Shown: positions 42,101-50,970, counted from the first letter of the stretch. The stretch: 64,000 bases of DNA from Streptomyces griseus subsp. griseus (GCF_003610995.1 NZ_CP032543.1:806001-870000); one strand, 5' to 3'. The notes: generated by a model not told the origin, from the sequence alone. Made by a program: numbers and translations.

Positions 42101-42313
42101 GTGTTCTGGAATGTCGCTCTGCTCGCCCAGGACGGGATGCGGTACGTCTACCGCGTGTACGCGCCGGACGACGCCCTGCCCGCCGATCTGTTCTGGGCGG
42201 CGTTCCACTGCCACGACGAAGGCCCGCACCCGCGCGCGTCGGACCGTTTCGACGCGGCGGAGATCTGGCGGAACCCGGCGACCCCAGCACATCTGACGGT
42301 GCATCAGCATTGA
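42101..42313 (+). CDS. Small hypothetical protein
   Basis: A 70-residue protein beginning VFWNVALLAQDGMRYVYRVY, APDDALPADLFWAAFHCHDE, and ending TVHQH. It has good codon bias, and GGAGGGG precedes the GTG. No family recognised. It is followed by an SRPBCC gene 61 bases away on the same strand. Confidence 0.6.
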   Translation: MFWNVALLAQDGMRYVYRVYAPDDALPADLFWAAFHCHDEGPHPRASDRFDAAEIWRNPATPAHLTVHQH

Positions 42314-42374
42314 ATGTTGGAGCCGTCGCCGTTACGTTCCGCTCCACCGAACCGGACGAACCAGAGGTGGTCGC

Positions 42375-42812
42375 ATGGCCGAAGTCAGCGCGGAGGCGCG
42401 TATCGAGGCACCCGCCGAGAAGGTCTGGGCGCAGCTGACGGACTTCTCGTCGTACGGCCAGTGGAACGCGACCCACACCAGCTTCCCCGAGGGCGGCCCG
42501 ACGCCTCTGGAGCTCGGGGCCACCTATGAGGAGAACATGAAGCTCATGGGCTTCCCCGCCGAAGTGGTGTGGTCGGTCGACGAGCTGGAGGACGGCCGGC
42601 TGCTGACGACCCGGGGCACGGGCCCGATGGGGGTCAAGCTGGCCATGCGCTACACCCTGGCAGCGTCGCCGGACGGGGGCGCCACCACAGTCCGCATCGA
42701 GGGCGAGTTCACCGGCGCGGCGGTCTCCCTGATGGGCGGCAAGCTCACGGACTCCGCGACGGCGGCGCTCCAGGAGTCCCTGCGCAGACTAGACGGCCTG
42801 GTCACGCCCTGA
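42375..42812 (+). CDS. SRPBCC (START-like) family protein
   Basis: A 145-residue helix-grip protein. It opens AEVSAEARIEAPAEKVWAQL, TDFSSYGQWNATHTSFPEGG and ends with the long C-terminal helix LTDSATAALQESLRRLDGLV. These proteins bind hydrophobic ligands in a deep cavity; roles include aromatase/cyclase, stress proteins and coenzyme Q-binding. No catalytic feature is evident. A strong bidirectional terminator follows. Confidence 0.85.
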   Translation: MAEVSAEARIEAPAEKVWAQLTDFSSYGQWNATHTSFPEGGPTPLELGATYEENMKLMGFPAEVVWSVDELEDGRLLTTRGTGPMGVKLAMRYTLAASPDGGATTVRIEGEFTGAAVSLMGGKLTDSATAALQESLRRLDGLVTP

Positions 42813-42826
42813 CGGCCACCGCACGA

Positions 42827-42865
42827 ACGCCGTAGGGGCCCGTCATCTGCGGGCCCCTACGGCGT
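42827..42865. terminator. Strong bidirectional terminator
   Basis: ACGCCGTAGGGGCCCG pairs perfectly with CGGGCCCCTACGGCGT around TCATCTG: a 16-base stem, 7-base loop, lying between the converging SRPBCC and PadR genes. Confidence 0.88.
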
Positions 42866-42884
42866 CGGGGGCGGACTCACCTGT

Positions 42885-43496
42885 TCAGTGCTCGTCGGCG
42901 AGAATCAGGTACAGCTTCTTGCGGGCGTCGTTGATGACGGCCAGCGCCTTCTGCCGCTGTTCGGCGGAGCCGGTCTTCCAGACCTGCCCGAACGCCTCCA
43001 TCAGACCGAATCCGGCCTGACGGATCTCGTTCACGCCCTCCCAGTCCGCACCGCGCCCGGCCTCCTCCCAGGGGGCCTCGGGCCCGGACTCGGCCTCACC
43101 GCGCCCGGAGTCGGTGAGCGTGAACAGCTTCTTGCCGCCCTCGCTCGCGCTGACGATCAGCCCCTCGTCCTCCAGCAGCTGGAGCGTCGGGTAGACCGAA
43201 CCGGGGCTGGGCTTCCAGGCCCCGCCGCTGCGCTCGCCGATCTCCTGGATCATCTCGTAACCGTGCATCGGCCGGTCCTTGAGCAGGGCCAGGATCGACG
43301 CGCGCACATCACCGCGCCGCGCCCTGCCCCGGCCTCCACCCCGTCCGCGCCCGCCACCGAAAGGCCCGCCACCGAAGGGCGGCCCGAACGGCCCGAATGC
43401 GGCGCGACGGCCACCATGACCGCCCCGACCGTGATGACCGGGCCCGTAGTGCCCCGGTCCGTGCTCATGCTCTTGCTCGTATCCGTGTGAACGCAT
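42885..43496 (-). CDS. PadR family regulator with His/Gly-rich N-terminus
   Basis: A 203-residue PadR-type regulator. The winged helix is DVRASILALLKDRPMHGYEM, IQEIGERSGGAWKPSPGSVY, PTLQLLEDEGLIV. It is preceded by about 65 residues rich in His and Gly (EQEHEHGPGHYGPGHHGRGG), which could bind metal, followed by a Gly/Arg/Phe-rich stretch. The ATG at 43496 has GAAGGAG 7 bases upstream, which decides the start. An inverted repeat upstream suggests autoregulation. No divergent transporter or phenolic acid decarboxylase is adjacent. Confidence 0.9.
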   Translation of the reverse strand: MRSHGYEQEHEHGPGHYGPGHHGRGGHGGRRAAFGPFGPPFGGGPFGGGRGRGGGRGRARRGDVRASILALLKDRPMHGYEMIQEIGERSGGAWKPSPGSVYPTLQLLEDEGLIVSASEGGKKLFTLTDSGRGEAESGPEAPWEEAGRGADWEGVNEIRQAGFGLMEAFGQVWKTGSAEQRQKALAVINDARKKLYLILADEH

Positions 43497-43536
43497 CGCT
43501 ACGCTCCTTCCATCGTCGATCTGTCGCGATGCGTCA

Positions 43537-43558
43537 ACGATATATCGGAAACTATCGT
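43537..43558. promoter_or_regulatory. Candidate PadR operator
   Basis: ACGATATATCGG-AAAC-TATCGT: ACGATA and TATCGT are arms separated by 10 bases, overlapping the smaller palindrome CGATATATCG. It lies 41 bases upstream of the PadR start; such AT-rich symmetric sites are typical of autoregulated PadR proteins. Confidence 0.55.
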
Positions 43559-44082
43559 CTGGCAAGGCGCTGCCAGGATGGGCCGAAGGTGGCCTGTGCC
43601 AGTGATCGTTGATCGGTAGCCGCCGAAGGATGATCGCCGGCTGTCCGTGTCAGTGGAGGACGACGGCTTTCAGATCCATGCCGGCCAGGGACAACCGTTG
43701 GTGGCCGGCTCTGTCGTCTCGCACTGACAGGCCTCGTCAGAATCTCCTGATCATGGACGTGAAGATCCCGCAGGCGGACATCGGCCGCCGCGCCCGGGTG
43801 ACCCGCCGCGCCTGCGACGACGCCCGCCACAGCGCGGCGTGCGCGAACCGCCGTACCCACGGCGAGCACCGGCGCCACCGGGTCTCCGGCAACGGTCCGG
43901 TCCTGCACCTCCGGTGCCCCGGCTGCACCCCACCTGGTCACTCGACACCCACCGGTGCCGCGCGGGCCACGGCGGCAGCGCCGCCTGCCCCTGAAGAAGT
44001 GCCGACGCACATCCGGGCAAGAGGGCCAGTGACCCTCGATTGGCCTTGGCCCGTGGCCGCACCGCCGCTCTACGGTCGCCCC
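43559..44082. other. Non-coding stretch between PadR and PhzF genes
   Basis: About 520 bases. A frame running into the PhzF start (from ATG 43753) has an Arg/Ala/Pro composition with no recognisable domain and no Shine-Dalgarno. I do not call it a gene. No hairpin or RNA could be supported. Confidence 0.4.
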
Positions 44083-44904
44083 ATGAGGATTCGTATCGTC
44101 GACGCGTTCACCGACCGCCCCTTCTCCGGCAACCCCGCAGGGGTCCTCCTGCTGGATTCCGCCGGCTTCCCGGACGCCGAACGGCTCCAGGAGATCGCCA
44201 CCGAGGTCAATCTCTCCGAGACCGCCTTCGCCCATCCGCTGCCGCCGGGCGGCGAGGCCGACTGGGCGCTGCGCTGGTTCACCCCGGCCACCGAGGTCGA
44301 CATGTGCGGGCACGCCACGCTCGCCACCGCACACGTCCTGCACACCACGGGGCGGGCCACCGGCACCGTACGCTTCACCGCGCGCTGCGGAATCCTCACC
44401 TCCACCGCCCACCCGGACGGCTCCCTCACCCTCGACTTCCCCACCGCCCCGCTGCGCGAGGAGACCGCGCCGCCCGGGCTCGCCGAGGCACTGGGAGCGG
44501 AGCCGGTCTCGGTCCACGACACCGGTGAGCACATCGGCGATCTGCTCGTGGAGCTGCGCGACGAGGAGACCGTACGGGCTCTCACCCCGGACTTCGCCGC
44601 CCTCGTGACCCTTTCTCGGCGCGGCGTCATCGCCACGGCCGCCGCCGAGGACCCCGCCCGCGGCTACCACTACGTCTCGCGCGGCTTCTTCCCCGGCGTC
44701 GGCATCGACGAGGACCCGGTGACGGGCAGCGCCCACACCGCGCTGGCCCCGTTCTGGTCGGCCCGGTTCGGCCGGGACGACCTGACCGGGCTCCAGGCGT
44801 CCGCCCGCTCGGGGCTCGTACGCACCGCCCTGCGCGGTGAGCGCACCCTGCTGACGGGGTCGGCGGTCACCGTCATCGACGGCGAGCTGCTGACATCCCT
44901 CTGA
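44083..44904 (+). CDS. PhzF family isomerase-like protein
   Basis: A 273-residue PhzF-like protein of the diaminopimelate-epimerase fold. It opens IRIVDAFTDRPFSGNPAGVL and carries the catalytic Glu in NLSETAFAHPLP. The conserved TPATEVDMCGHATLATAHVL and EDPVTGSAHTALAPFWSARF of the two half-domains follow. PhzF itself isomerises a phenazine precursor; most relatives have unknown substrates. No phenazine genes are near. The 3' end is followed by tandem repeats of its own last codons. Confidence 0.9.
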   Translation: MRIRIVDAFTDRPFSGNPAGVLLLDSAGFPDAERLQEIATEVNLSETAFAHPLPPGGEADWALRWFTPATEVDMCGHATLATAHVLHTTGRATGTVRFTARCGILTSTAHPDGSLTLDFPTAPLREETAPPGLAEALGAEPVSVHDTGEHIGDLLVELRDEETVRALTPDFAALVTLSRRGVIATAAAEDPARGYHYVSRGFFPGVGIDEDPVTGSAHTALAPFWSARFGRDDLTGLQASARSGLVRTALRGERTLLTGSAVTVIDGELLTSL

Positions 44905-45003
44905 ACGCGCCGCCGACGTGCTTCTGAGGGCCCCGCGGACGTCCTTCCGAACGCGCGCCGCCGAAATCCTTCTGAAGGCAAGCTGCCGACGTCCTGCTGA
45001 CAG
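44882..45003. repeat. Five imperfect 23-25 base units from the 3' end of the PhzF gene
   Basis: The last codons of the PhzF gene (GAGCTGCTGACATCCCTCTG then A) recur four more times downstream as variants of GCCGACGTCCTTCTGA. The CTGA or CCGA landmarks are at 44901, 44924, 44947, 44972 and 44997, a period of 23-25 bases. Confidence 0.7.
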
Positions 45004-45068
45004 TGCGGCCGGGCCGTCTCCCGAGAGCCCGGAGGGGCGGCGTACGGGACCACCCGCACCCGCCCCTC

Positions 45069-45848
45069 TCACGGCGTCGGCAGCCAGTCCACCTTCCCCG
45101 CGAGCAGCGCGTAACCGACGAACGCCCCGATGTCCAGCAGCGTATGCGCGACGACCAGCGGCCCCACCCGCCCCCACCGCCGGTACAGCAGCACGAAGAC
45201 GACGCCCATCACCATGTTGCCGATGAACCCGCCGATGCCCTGGTACAGGTGGTACGAGCCGCGCAGCACGGAGCTGGCCGCCAGCGAGGCCATCGGTGTC
45301 CAGCCCAGCTGGTCCAGCCTCCGCAGCAGGTACGCGACGACGATGACCTCCTCGACCACGGAGTTCTGCGCCGCGGAGAGGATCAGTACGGGAAACTTCC
45401 ACCAGACGTCGGGCAGCGACTCCGGTACGACGGTGAGGTTGAAGCCGCTCGCCCTGGCGACCAGGTAGAAGGCGAGCCCGGCGCTGCCGATCCCCGCCGC
45501 GATCAGCGTTCCGCGACCGAGGTCGAACCATGGCCTGGTCCGGTCGAATCCGATGGTCCGTAGACCCGCGCCTTCCCTGATCAGCAGGTGCGCCACCAGG
45601 GCCACCGGCACCAGGGCCGTTGCGATCCCGAACATTTGCCATGCCAGATCCAGCCATGGACGGCCCGGGGCGTACGAACCGTTGAGCGTCGCCGCCTGAT
45701 CCTTCAAACCCCCCGGTTTCGTCAGCGATCCGACAAAACTGATGAGCGCGGAGACCGCACTCGCGCCCAGCGAGAGCGCCAGGACCAGGATCGTCTCCGA
45801 CCGCAAGAGCCTTCGCGGTACGCCCTCTTGGGGATAAGAATCAGCCAC
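45069..45848 (-). CDS. CPBP family intramembrane metalloprotease
   Basis: A 259-residue membrane protein of the CAAX-protease/bacteriocin-processing family. Motif 1 is SVVEEVIVVAYLLRRL (Glu-Glu followed by Arg), motif 2 is SSVLRGSYHLYQG with the His, and motif 3 is VVAHTLLDIGAF. Eight or so helices are predicted. Members cleave prenylated or peptide substrates, or act as bacteriocin self-immunity proteins. The GTG at 45848, with GGAGGT 7 bases upstream, is chosen over 45863. The gene is divergent from the VWA lipoprotein-like gene at 46044. Confidence 0.85.
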   Translation of the reverse strand: MADSYPQEGVPRRLLRSETILVLALSLGASAVSALISFVGSLTKPGGLKDQAATLNGSYAPGRPWLDLAWQMFGIATALVPVALVAHLLIREGAGLRTIGFDRTRPWFDLGRGTLIAAGIGSAGLAFYLVARASGFNLTVVPESLPDVWWKFPVLILSAAQNSVVEEVIVVAYLLRRLDQLGWTPMASLAASSVLRGSYHLYQGIGGFIGNMVMGVVFVLLYRRWGRVGPLVVAHTLLDIGAFVGYALLAGKVDWLPTP

Positions 45849-46043
45849 GCGACCTACCTCCACCAGTACACCTGCCTTCTGTTCTGCAATCGCGTCTCAT
45901 CCCGCCCACCGTCCCGCTAGGGTCTCGAATGCGGGTACGAAGATCATGCGCGACAGGCCGGGGGACGACCACCATCACCGGTGGCGAGGTCCCCCTTCTC
46001 CTTGTTCACCGTTCACCGTTCGTCTTCAGGGGGCACCACCGAC

Positions 46044-47654
46044 ATGGGACGTCACAGCCTGCCCGACGCCTACGCGCCGCGAGAACGCGGGGAGGCGTCC
46101 GCTCGCCGCGGGCGTCGCACCGTCGTCATCGCCACGCTGCTCGTCCTCGCGGTGGCGACGGGGACAGGGGTGGCGGTCAAGGGCGGCCTGCTGTCGTTCT
46201 CCGAATCCTGCGAGGACTCCGCCGTGCACCTGTCCCTGGCCGCCTCCCCGGACATCGCACCGGCGGTCCGGTCCATCGCCGAGCAGGCCCGCGCGGACGA
46301 GGTGAGGTCCGACGGCCACTGTCTCGACGTGGACGTGGTGGCCCGCGACTCCTACAAAGTGGCCGACGCGCTCGCGGGCGGCGGCGAGACCCCGGACTTC
46401 CAGGTCTGGCTGCCCGACTCCGACCTCTGGCTGGACCGGGCCGAGGGGCTCGGCACGGGCACCCCCATCTCCCCCTCGGACTCGGTGGCCTCCTCCCCGG
46501 TGGCCCTCGCCGTGGTGCCGTCCGCGTCGGAGCGTCTGGGCTGGCCCAAGAAGACGTACTCCTGGGCCGAGGTGGTCACCGCCGCCCTCACCGCGGACAA
46601 GATCCGCCTCGGCTCGGCCGACCCGGCGCGCAGCGCCACCGGCCTCCTCGCTCTCACCAGCATCGGCGGCTCGTCCGCACAGCAGGGCGGGGACAGCGAC
46701 ACCAGGGTCGCGGAGACCGCGAAGGTGCTGGCCGAGCGGATGTCGGACAGCGACGCCCAGGTGCTGGAGACCCTCGCGCGCAGCGCCTCGGGCGCCGAGG
46801 ACGGCAACCCGAAACGCAACCAGGCGGTCCTCATATCGGAACAGGCCGCCTTCGCCCGGTACGGGTTCCGGCCCGCCGACGGAGCGGCCGAGGACGCCAC
46901 GGTCACGTCGGCGGGCGGCAAGTCCCCTCAGCCGTACGCGGCTTCGGCGGCCGAGGCGCCGTCGGCAAAGGCGCTCCAGGAGATGCTGGGGATGTGGACG
47001 ATCACCGTCCAGAGCGCCCGGCTGACCACGGTCGTCGACGCCTCGGGGTCGATGTCCACACCGGTGCCGGGCCGCGGCCAGTCACGGATGGACGTCACCA
47101 AGGAGTCGCTCATCCAGGCGCTCGGCCAGTTCACCCCGGACGACGAGATCGGCCTGTGGGAGTTCGCCACCACGCTGGACGGCGAGAAGGACTACCGCAA
47201 GCTCATGGAGACCCGCCGACTGGGCGACCCGGCCCAGGGCGGCTCCACCCACCGCGAGAGGCTCTCGGCGGCGTTCGCGGGGCTGCAACCCGTGCCGGGC
47301 GGGGCGACCGGGCTGTACGACACCATGCTGGCGTCGTACAAGGAGGCCCGGTCGACTTATGTGAAGGGCAAGTTCAACGCCCTGGTGATCCTCACCGACG
47401 GCTCCGACCAGGACGACGACGGCATCTCCCGGAGCGCGCTGAACGCCGAGCTCAAGGAGCTCACCGACCCCGAGCGTCCCGTTCCGGTCATCGCCATCGC
47501 GGTGGGCCCGGACGCCGACCGCGAGGAGGTGGCCGAGATCGCGCGGGTCACCGGCGGCGACGGGTACGAGGTGAGCGACCCGGTGGAGATCCAGGCCGTC
47601 ATCCTCCAGGCGATCATGGCAGCCGGACAGAACGGCCGCGCCGCCCAGGAGTGA
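46044..47654 (+). CDS. Membrane-anchored substrate-binding/VWA protein
   Basis: A 536-residue extracytoplasmic protein. It has a cytoplasmic basic N-terminus, one transmembrane helix (VVIATLLVLAVATGTGVAVK), a periplasmic-binding-protein-like domain (LSLAASPDIAPAVRSIAEQA, DFQVWLPDSDLWLDRAEGLG) and a C-terminal von Willebrand A domain. The metal-ion-dependent adhesion site is visible as VVDASGSMSTP, with the later TGLYD and LTDGSDQDDDG supplying remaining ligands. The binding domain is fused to a VWA domain instead of pairing with an ABC permease. Its function is unknown; adhesion or ligand capture at the wall is plausible. Confidence 0.85.
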   Translation: MGRHSLPDAYAPRERGEASARRGRRTVVIATLLVLAVATGTGVAVKGGLLSFSESCEDSAVHLSLAASPDIAPAVRSIAEQARADEVRSDGHCLDVDVVARDSYKVADALAGGGETPDFQVWLPDSDLWLDRAEGLGTGTPISPSDSVASSPVALAVVPSASERLGWPKKTYSWAEVVTAALTADKIRLGSADPARSATGLLALTSIGGSSAQQGGDSDTRVAETAKVLAERMSDSDAQVLETLARSASGAEDGNPKRNQAVLISEQAAFARYGFRPADGAAEDATVTSAGGKSPQPYAASAAEAPSAKALQEMLGMWTITVQSARLTTVVDASGSMSTPVPGRGQSRMDVTKESLIQALGQFTPDDEIGLWEFATTLDGEKDYRKLMETRRLGDPAQGGSTHRERLSAAFAGLQPVPGGATGLYDTMLASYKEARSTYVKGKFNALVILTDGSDQDDDGISRSALNAELKELTDPERPVPVIAIAVGPDADREEVAEIARVTGGDGYEVSDPVEIQAVILQAIMAAGQNGRAAQE

Positions 47655-47766
47655 GTGCGGCGTCCGGGCCGGGGGGCGCTCTCGGCCCGGTCGCACGGCG
47701 CCGCACGGAATTCCGCCCCGCACACCCCTGTCCCGCCACCCAGTCACCCCACCGCACGCCCCCGTC

Positions 47767-49272
47767 TCAAGGCGCCGGAAACCCCACCGGCCACGTGTGC
47801 ACCGGCTCCCCCGCATGCATCAGATCCGCGTAACGCCGGGTGGTCGCCGCCAGTGCCGCCTCCCGGCCGAGACCGGCCTCCAGCGCCCGGCGGTACGTGG
47901 CGACCTGCCAGGAGGCCCCGTTGACCCGCCGCTTGCAGCGCTCCTCGATGACCCCGAGGTAGCGGTCCCGGTCGGCGGCCTCGATCTGCCAGGCGTCGAG
48001 ACCGGCCGCGGCCAGCGGGAGCAGTTCCTCCCGTACGAGTTGTACGGCGGGGATCTTCGCCAGCCCGCCGGCGCGGCCGGAGCGCGGCCAGAGCAGCTCG
48101 GCCTCGATGCCGTGGCGGCAGGCCTCGGTGAAGTTCTCCGCCGCGGCCTCGAACGGCAGCTTGCTCCACACCGGCCGGGACTCCTCGGCGAGCGCCCGCA
48201 CCAGCCCGTAGTAGAAGGCGGCGTTGGCGATCACGTCCGTGACGGTCGGCCCGGCCGGCAGGACCCGGTTCTCCACCCGCAGGTGCGGGACGCCGTCGGC
48301 CACGTCGTACACCGGTCGGTTCCAGCGGTAGACCGTCCCGTTGTGGAGGACCAGCTCGGCCAGCTCCGGCACCCCGCCCTCGTCCAGGACCCGCAGCGGC
48401 TCCTCTTGCTCACAGATCGGCAGCAGCGGCGGGAAGTAGCGCAGGTTCTCCTCGAACAGCTCGTACGCGGAGGAGATCCACCGCTCCCCGAACCAGGTCC
48501 GGGGCCGCACCCCCTGGTTCGCCAGCTCCGGCGGCCGTACGTCGGTGGCCTGCTGGAACAGCGGGGGCCGCGACTCCCGCCAGAGCTCCTTGCCGAAGAG
48601 GAACGGGGCGTTGGCGCCCAGCGCGATCTGGACGGAGGCGATCGCCTGCGCGGCGTTCCACACATCCGCGAACCGGGCGGGCGTCACCTGGAGGTGCAGC
48701 TGGACCGAGGTGCAGGCCGATTCGGGGGCGATCGAGGGTGAGGAGCAGACCAGGTGCTCCACGCCTTCGATATCCAGGATGAAATCCTCGCCGCGGGCGG
48801 CTGCCATTTGGTCGTTGAGCAGGGTGTAGCGGTCCACGTCCGAGAGATTCGCCGAGACCACGTCGTGCTCGCCGAGCGTAGGCAGGATTCCGATCATGAC
48901 GATCCCCGCGTCCACCTCGCCGGCCTTGCGGTGGGCGTAGGCGAGACCGGTCCGCAACTCCTCCGAGAGCTGATCGAATACCCGGCCGCCGAGCCGGTGC
49001 GGAACGATATTTACTTCCAGGTTGAACATCCCGAGTTCGGTCTGGAAATCCCGGCTCGCGATGCGCTGGAGCACTTCCTGATTCATCATCCGGGGCAGAC
49101 CGTCGGAACCCGCGAGATTCAGCTCTATCTCCAGCCCCATCAGGTTTCGGGGACGGTCGAACCTCCGCTCCGCCAGCAGTCTGCCCAGCCCTTCCAGGCA
49201 CTGGTTGAGCTTGGTGCGGTATGCCTGCCGATCGGACAGGTCAACGGCTCCCGCCACGACCTTCTCCCCCAT
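47767..49272 (-). CDS. Glutamate-cysteine ligase family 2 (GCS2) protein
   Basis: A 501-residue member of the GCS2 carboxylate-amine ligase family. The metal/glutamate-binding stretch is RNLMGLEIELNLAGSDGLPR near residue 45, with ELGMFNLEVNIVPHRL after it. The middle includes SVQLHLQVTPARFADVWNAA and FGKELWRESRPPLFQQA, then WNRPVYDVADGVPHLRVENR. The family includes YbdK-type gamma-glutamylcysteine ligases and mycothiol- or ergothioneine-associated relatives; the substrate here is unknown. GGAGGAGGGA precedes the ATG. Confidence 0.88.
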   Translation of the reverse strand: MGEKVVAGAVDLSDRQAYRTKLNQCLEGLGRLLAERRFDRPRNLMGLEIELNLAGSDGLPRMMNQEVLQRIASRDFQTELGMFNLEVNIVPHRLGGRVFDQLSEELRTGLAYAHRKAGEVDAGIVMIGILPTLGEHDVVSANLSDVDRYTLLNDQMAAARGEDFILDIEGVEHLVCSSPSIAPESACTSVQLHLQVTPARFADVWNAAQAIASVQIALGANAPFLFGKELWRESRPPLFQQATDVRPPELANQGVRPRTWFGERWISSAYELFEENLRYFPPLLPICEQEEPLRVLDEGGVPELAELVLHNGTVYRWNRPVYDVADGVPHLRVENRVLPAGPTVTDVIANAAFYYGLVRALAEESRPVWSKLPFEAAAENFTEACRHGIEAELLWPRSGRAGGLAKIPAVQLVREELLPLAAAGLDAWQIEAADRDRYLGVIEERCKRRVNGASWQVATYRRALEAGLGREAALAATTRRYADLMHAGEPVHTWPVGFPAP

Positions 49273-49768
49273 CGAGGGGTCCCTCCTCCAGTGGTCGGCC
49301 CGCCGACCGGGCCGCTCGCATCACGATCGATAATGCCCCGTGGGAGTGATCCGTAACGCCCCACGGACCACCGGAAACCCGCTAGGCTGGATGATGGAGA
49401 CCGGGGGCACATTCCCGGGGCACACGGCGAGCGGCATTTTCGCCCGGATAGTGCGTGGCGGAAACACCGACGAGTTTCGGCCTACCGCGCCATCGAAAGA
49501 GGCGCAGACGAGCGCAGAAAACGGCCGATCAAATCGCCAGGAAACCCTCATTCCGAAGTCCGGATGTCGCCTTGCGCGAAATATCCCCGGCAGCTAGTGG
49601 AAACACTGAGTGAACACGTGTCGTATAAACTCCGCCTGACGAGGCAGAGAGTTGACGCAACCGGCCCGTCGTCCGGCCCGTCACCGGCCTCCTCTCGCCC
49701 CGCACGCCGACAGCGCCGTCTGCACCCGCCCACGCATCACCGTGTCTCCAAGTGAGAGGCGACCCACT
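49273..49768. other. Non-coding stretch between divergent genes
   Basis: About 500 bases between the GCS2 gene and the gene at 49769. It is less GC-rich in places (near 49540-49640) than coding DNA and must hold promoters for both. No RNA or operator could be assigned. The open frames inside have low coding character. Confidence 0.45.
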
Positions 49769-50353
49769 ATGCCGCTGCATGTCCCCTCGGCCCCCGCGCC
49801 CGCCCTGCGCAGCGTTCTCGCCGCCCTCGGTTCCCCCACCGCGGTCCGCGAGGCGCGCACCTCCGCCCTCCGGTCCGTCCAGGGACCGCTCAGCCCCGAA
49901 CTGCCCCTTCCCGTGCACGTGCTGGACCGGATCGCTCCGACCAGGACCGCACCCCGAACCCGCCTCGCGGCCTGGCGCTTCCTGATCCGGAGCGAAGGCC
50001 GGGCGATCGCCGCCGCGGACACCATGCTCACGCCGGACGGCTGGAGCTTCTCGCACTTCTTCGAGGGCCCTTATCTCGCCTCGACGGAGCTCGCGGTCCG
50101 CCAGGCGGAGGCCTCGCCGACGGCGTACCAGGCGAGACTTCTCTCCATCCCGGAGCTGTACATGCTCACCCTCTGGCTGCACGACGACACGGAGGACGAC
50201 GCGGCCGGCGGTGTGCTGGCCCCGGCCGACGTCCTGGTGCCCCTGGCACCGGCGCCGCCGGGCATCGCGGCCCACCGGCCGCACCGGGTCGCCGATCTGC
50301 TGCCCGTCATGACCCTGCGGGTGGCGCCGGGCCCGCTGCTCAGCTCCGCCTGA
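49769..50353 (+). CDS. Hypothetical protein
   Basis: A 194-residue soluble protein. It reads LHVPSAPAPALRSVLAALGS, a conserved-looking core TRLAAWRFLIRSEGRAIAAA, FFEGPYLASTELAVRQAEA and SIPELYMLTLWLHDDTED. No family recognised. GAGAGG lies before the ATG at 49769. Neighbours give no clue. Confidence 0.7.
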   Translation: MPLHVPSAPAPALRSVLAALGSPTAVREARTSALRSVQGPLSPELPLPVHVLDRIAPTRTAPRTRLAAWRFLIRSEGRAIAAADTMLTPDGWSFSHFFEGPYLASTELAVRQAEASPTAYQARLLSIPELYMLTLWLHDDTEDDAAGGVLAPADVLVPLAPAPPGIAAHRPHRVADLLPVMTLRVAPGPLLSSA

Positions 50354-50669
50354 CCGACGGCCGAGGGGTGACCGGCCCCCGTGGTGACCCGAACGCCCCT
50401 TGGCGGGACGGGTCACTGCGGGGGCTCCCTCTTACCCACTCGGACTAGCCCGGTCCGGCCACCCCGAACCACCCGAAGTGACAGTGCAGTTGCGGTGAAC
50501 CGTCCGCGCGGGTGATGCGTCAAGAGAGGAGTAACGGAGCTGCGGCGAAATCCCTGCGGAATCACCCTCGTAGGGCAACACTGGGACCGGACCGACTGAT
50601 ACGGGGGCGGCCGTGAACCTCTCATCAAGCCGCAGGACACTCGACTCGACGCAGCGAAAGAACGCATCC
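50354..50669. other. Non-coding stretch before the DUF5999 gene
   Basis: About 315 bases between two plus-strand genes. No gene or RNA was recognised; it presumably holds the promoter of the DUF5999 gene. Confidence 0.4.
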
Positions 50670-50876
50670 ATGTGCCAGCACCAGCCACCCTGCCCCACCG
50701 CCGACTCCCCCGACCGGGAGGCGGCCCGTCTGACGGCACACCACCCGGAACAGGGCTGGAGCCTTCTGTGCAACGGCGTCCTGCTCTTCGAGGACACCGG
50801 CGAGCTGCTGCCGGACGGGCAGATCATCGCCCCGCACCGGCTGTTGGCGGCGGGCCGCGTGGTGAAAGCCGCCTGA
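50670..50876 (+). CDS. DUF5999 family small protein
   Basis: A 68-residue protein of the streptomycete DUF5999 family. The N-terminus CQHQPPCPTADSPDREAARL holds a Cys-His pair and a second Cys that could bind metal. The core HHPEQGWSLLCNGVLLFEDT is near-invariant in relatives, and it ends in LPDGQIIAPHRLLAAGR. Function unknown. The ATG at 50670 fits the family length; the in-frame upstream start would add 19 residues not expected for the family. Confidence 0.85.
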   Translation: MCQHQPPCPTADSPDREAARLTAHHPEQGWSLLCNGVLLFEDTGELLPDGQIIAPHRLLAAGRVVKAA

Positions 50877-50907
50877 GGGCGGACGGAGGAACACGCTGTA
50901 CGGAGAA

Positions 50908-50941
50908 GGGGCCGGCCCGGGGAGATCCCCGTACCGGCCCC
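50908..50941. terminator. Terminator between DUF5999 and gcvP
   Basis: GGGGCCGG and CCGGCCCC pair around a loop that itself contains CGGGG/CCCCG, giving a two-part stem. It lies between converging genes, 31 bases after one stop and 30 before the other. Confidence 0.7.
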
Positions 50942-50970
50942 GACGCATGTCAGACGTCAGCCCGCAGGCG

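Noticed and set aside
43753-44082. N-terminal extension of the PhzF gene, or a separate gene, from ATG 43753
   Set aside because: PhzF proteins begin at the MRIRIVDAF start at 44083; the upstream part has Arg/Pro-rich, non-domain sequence.
45929-47833. Open frame overlapping the VWA gene in another frame
   Set aside because: Arg/Gly-rich shadow; the frame with MIDAS and transmembrane features is clearly the real one.
49340-49597. Small open frame between the GCS2 gene and the gene at 49769
   Set aside because: No ribosome binding site and no family resemblance; codon third-position GC is lower than in neighbouring genes.
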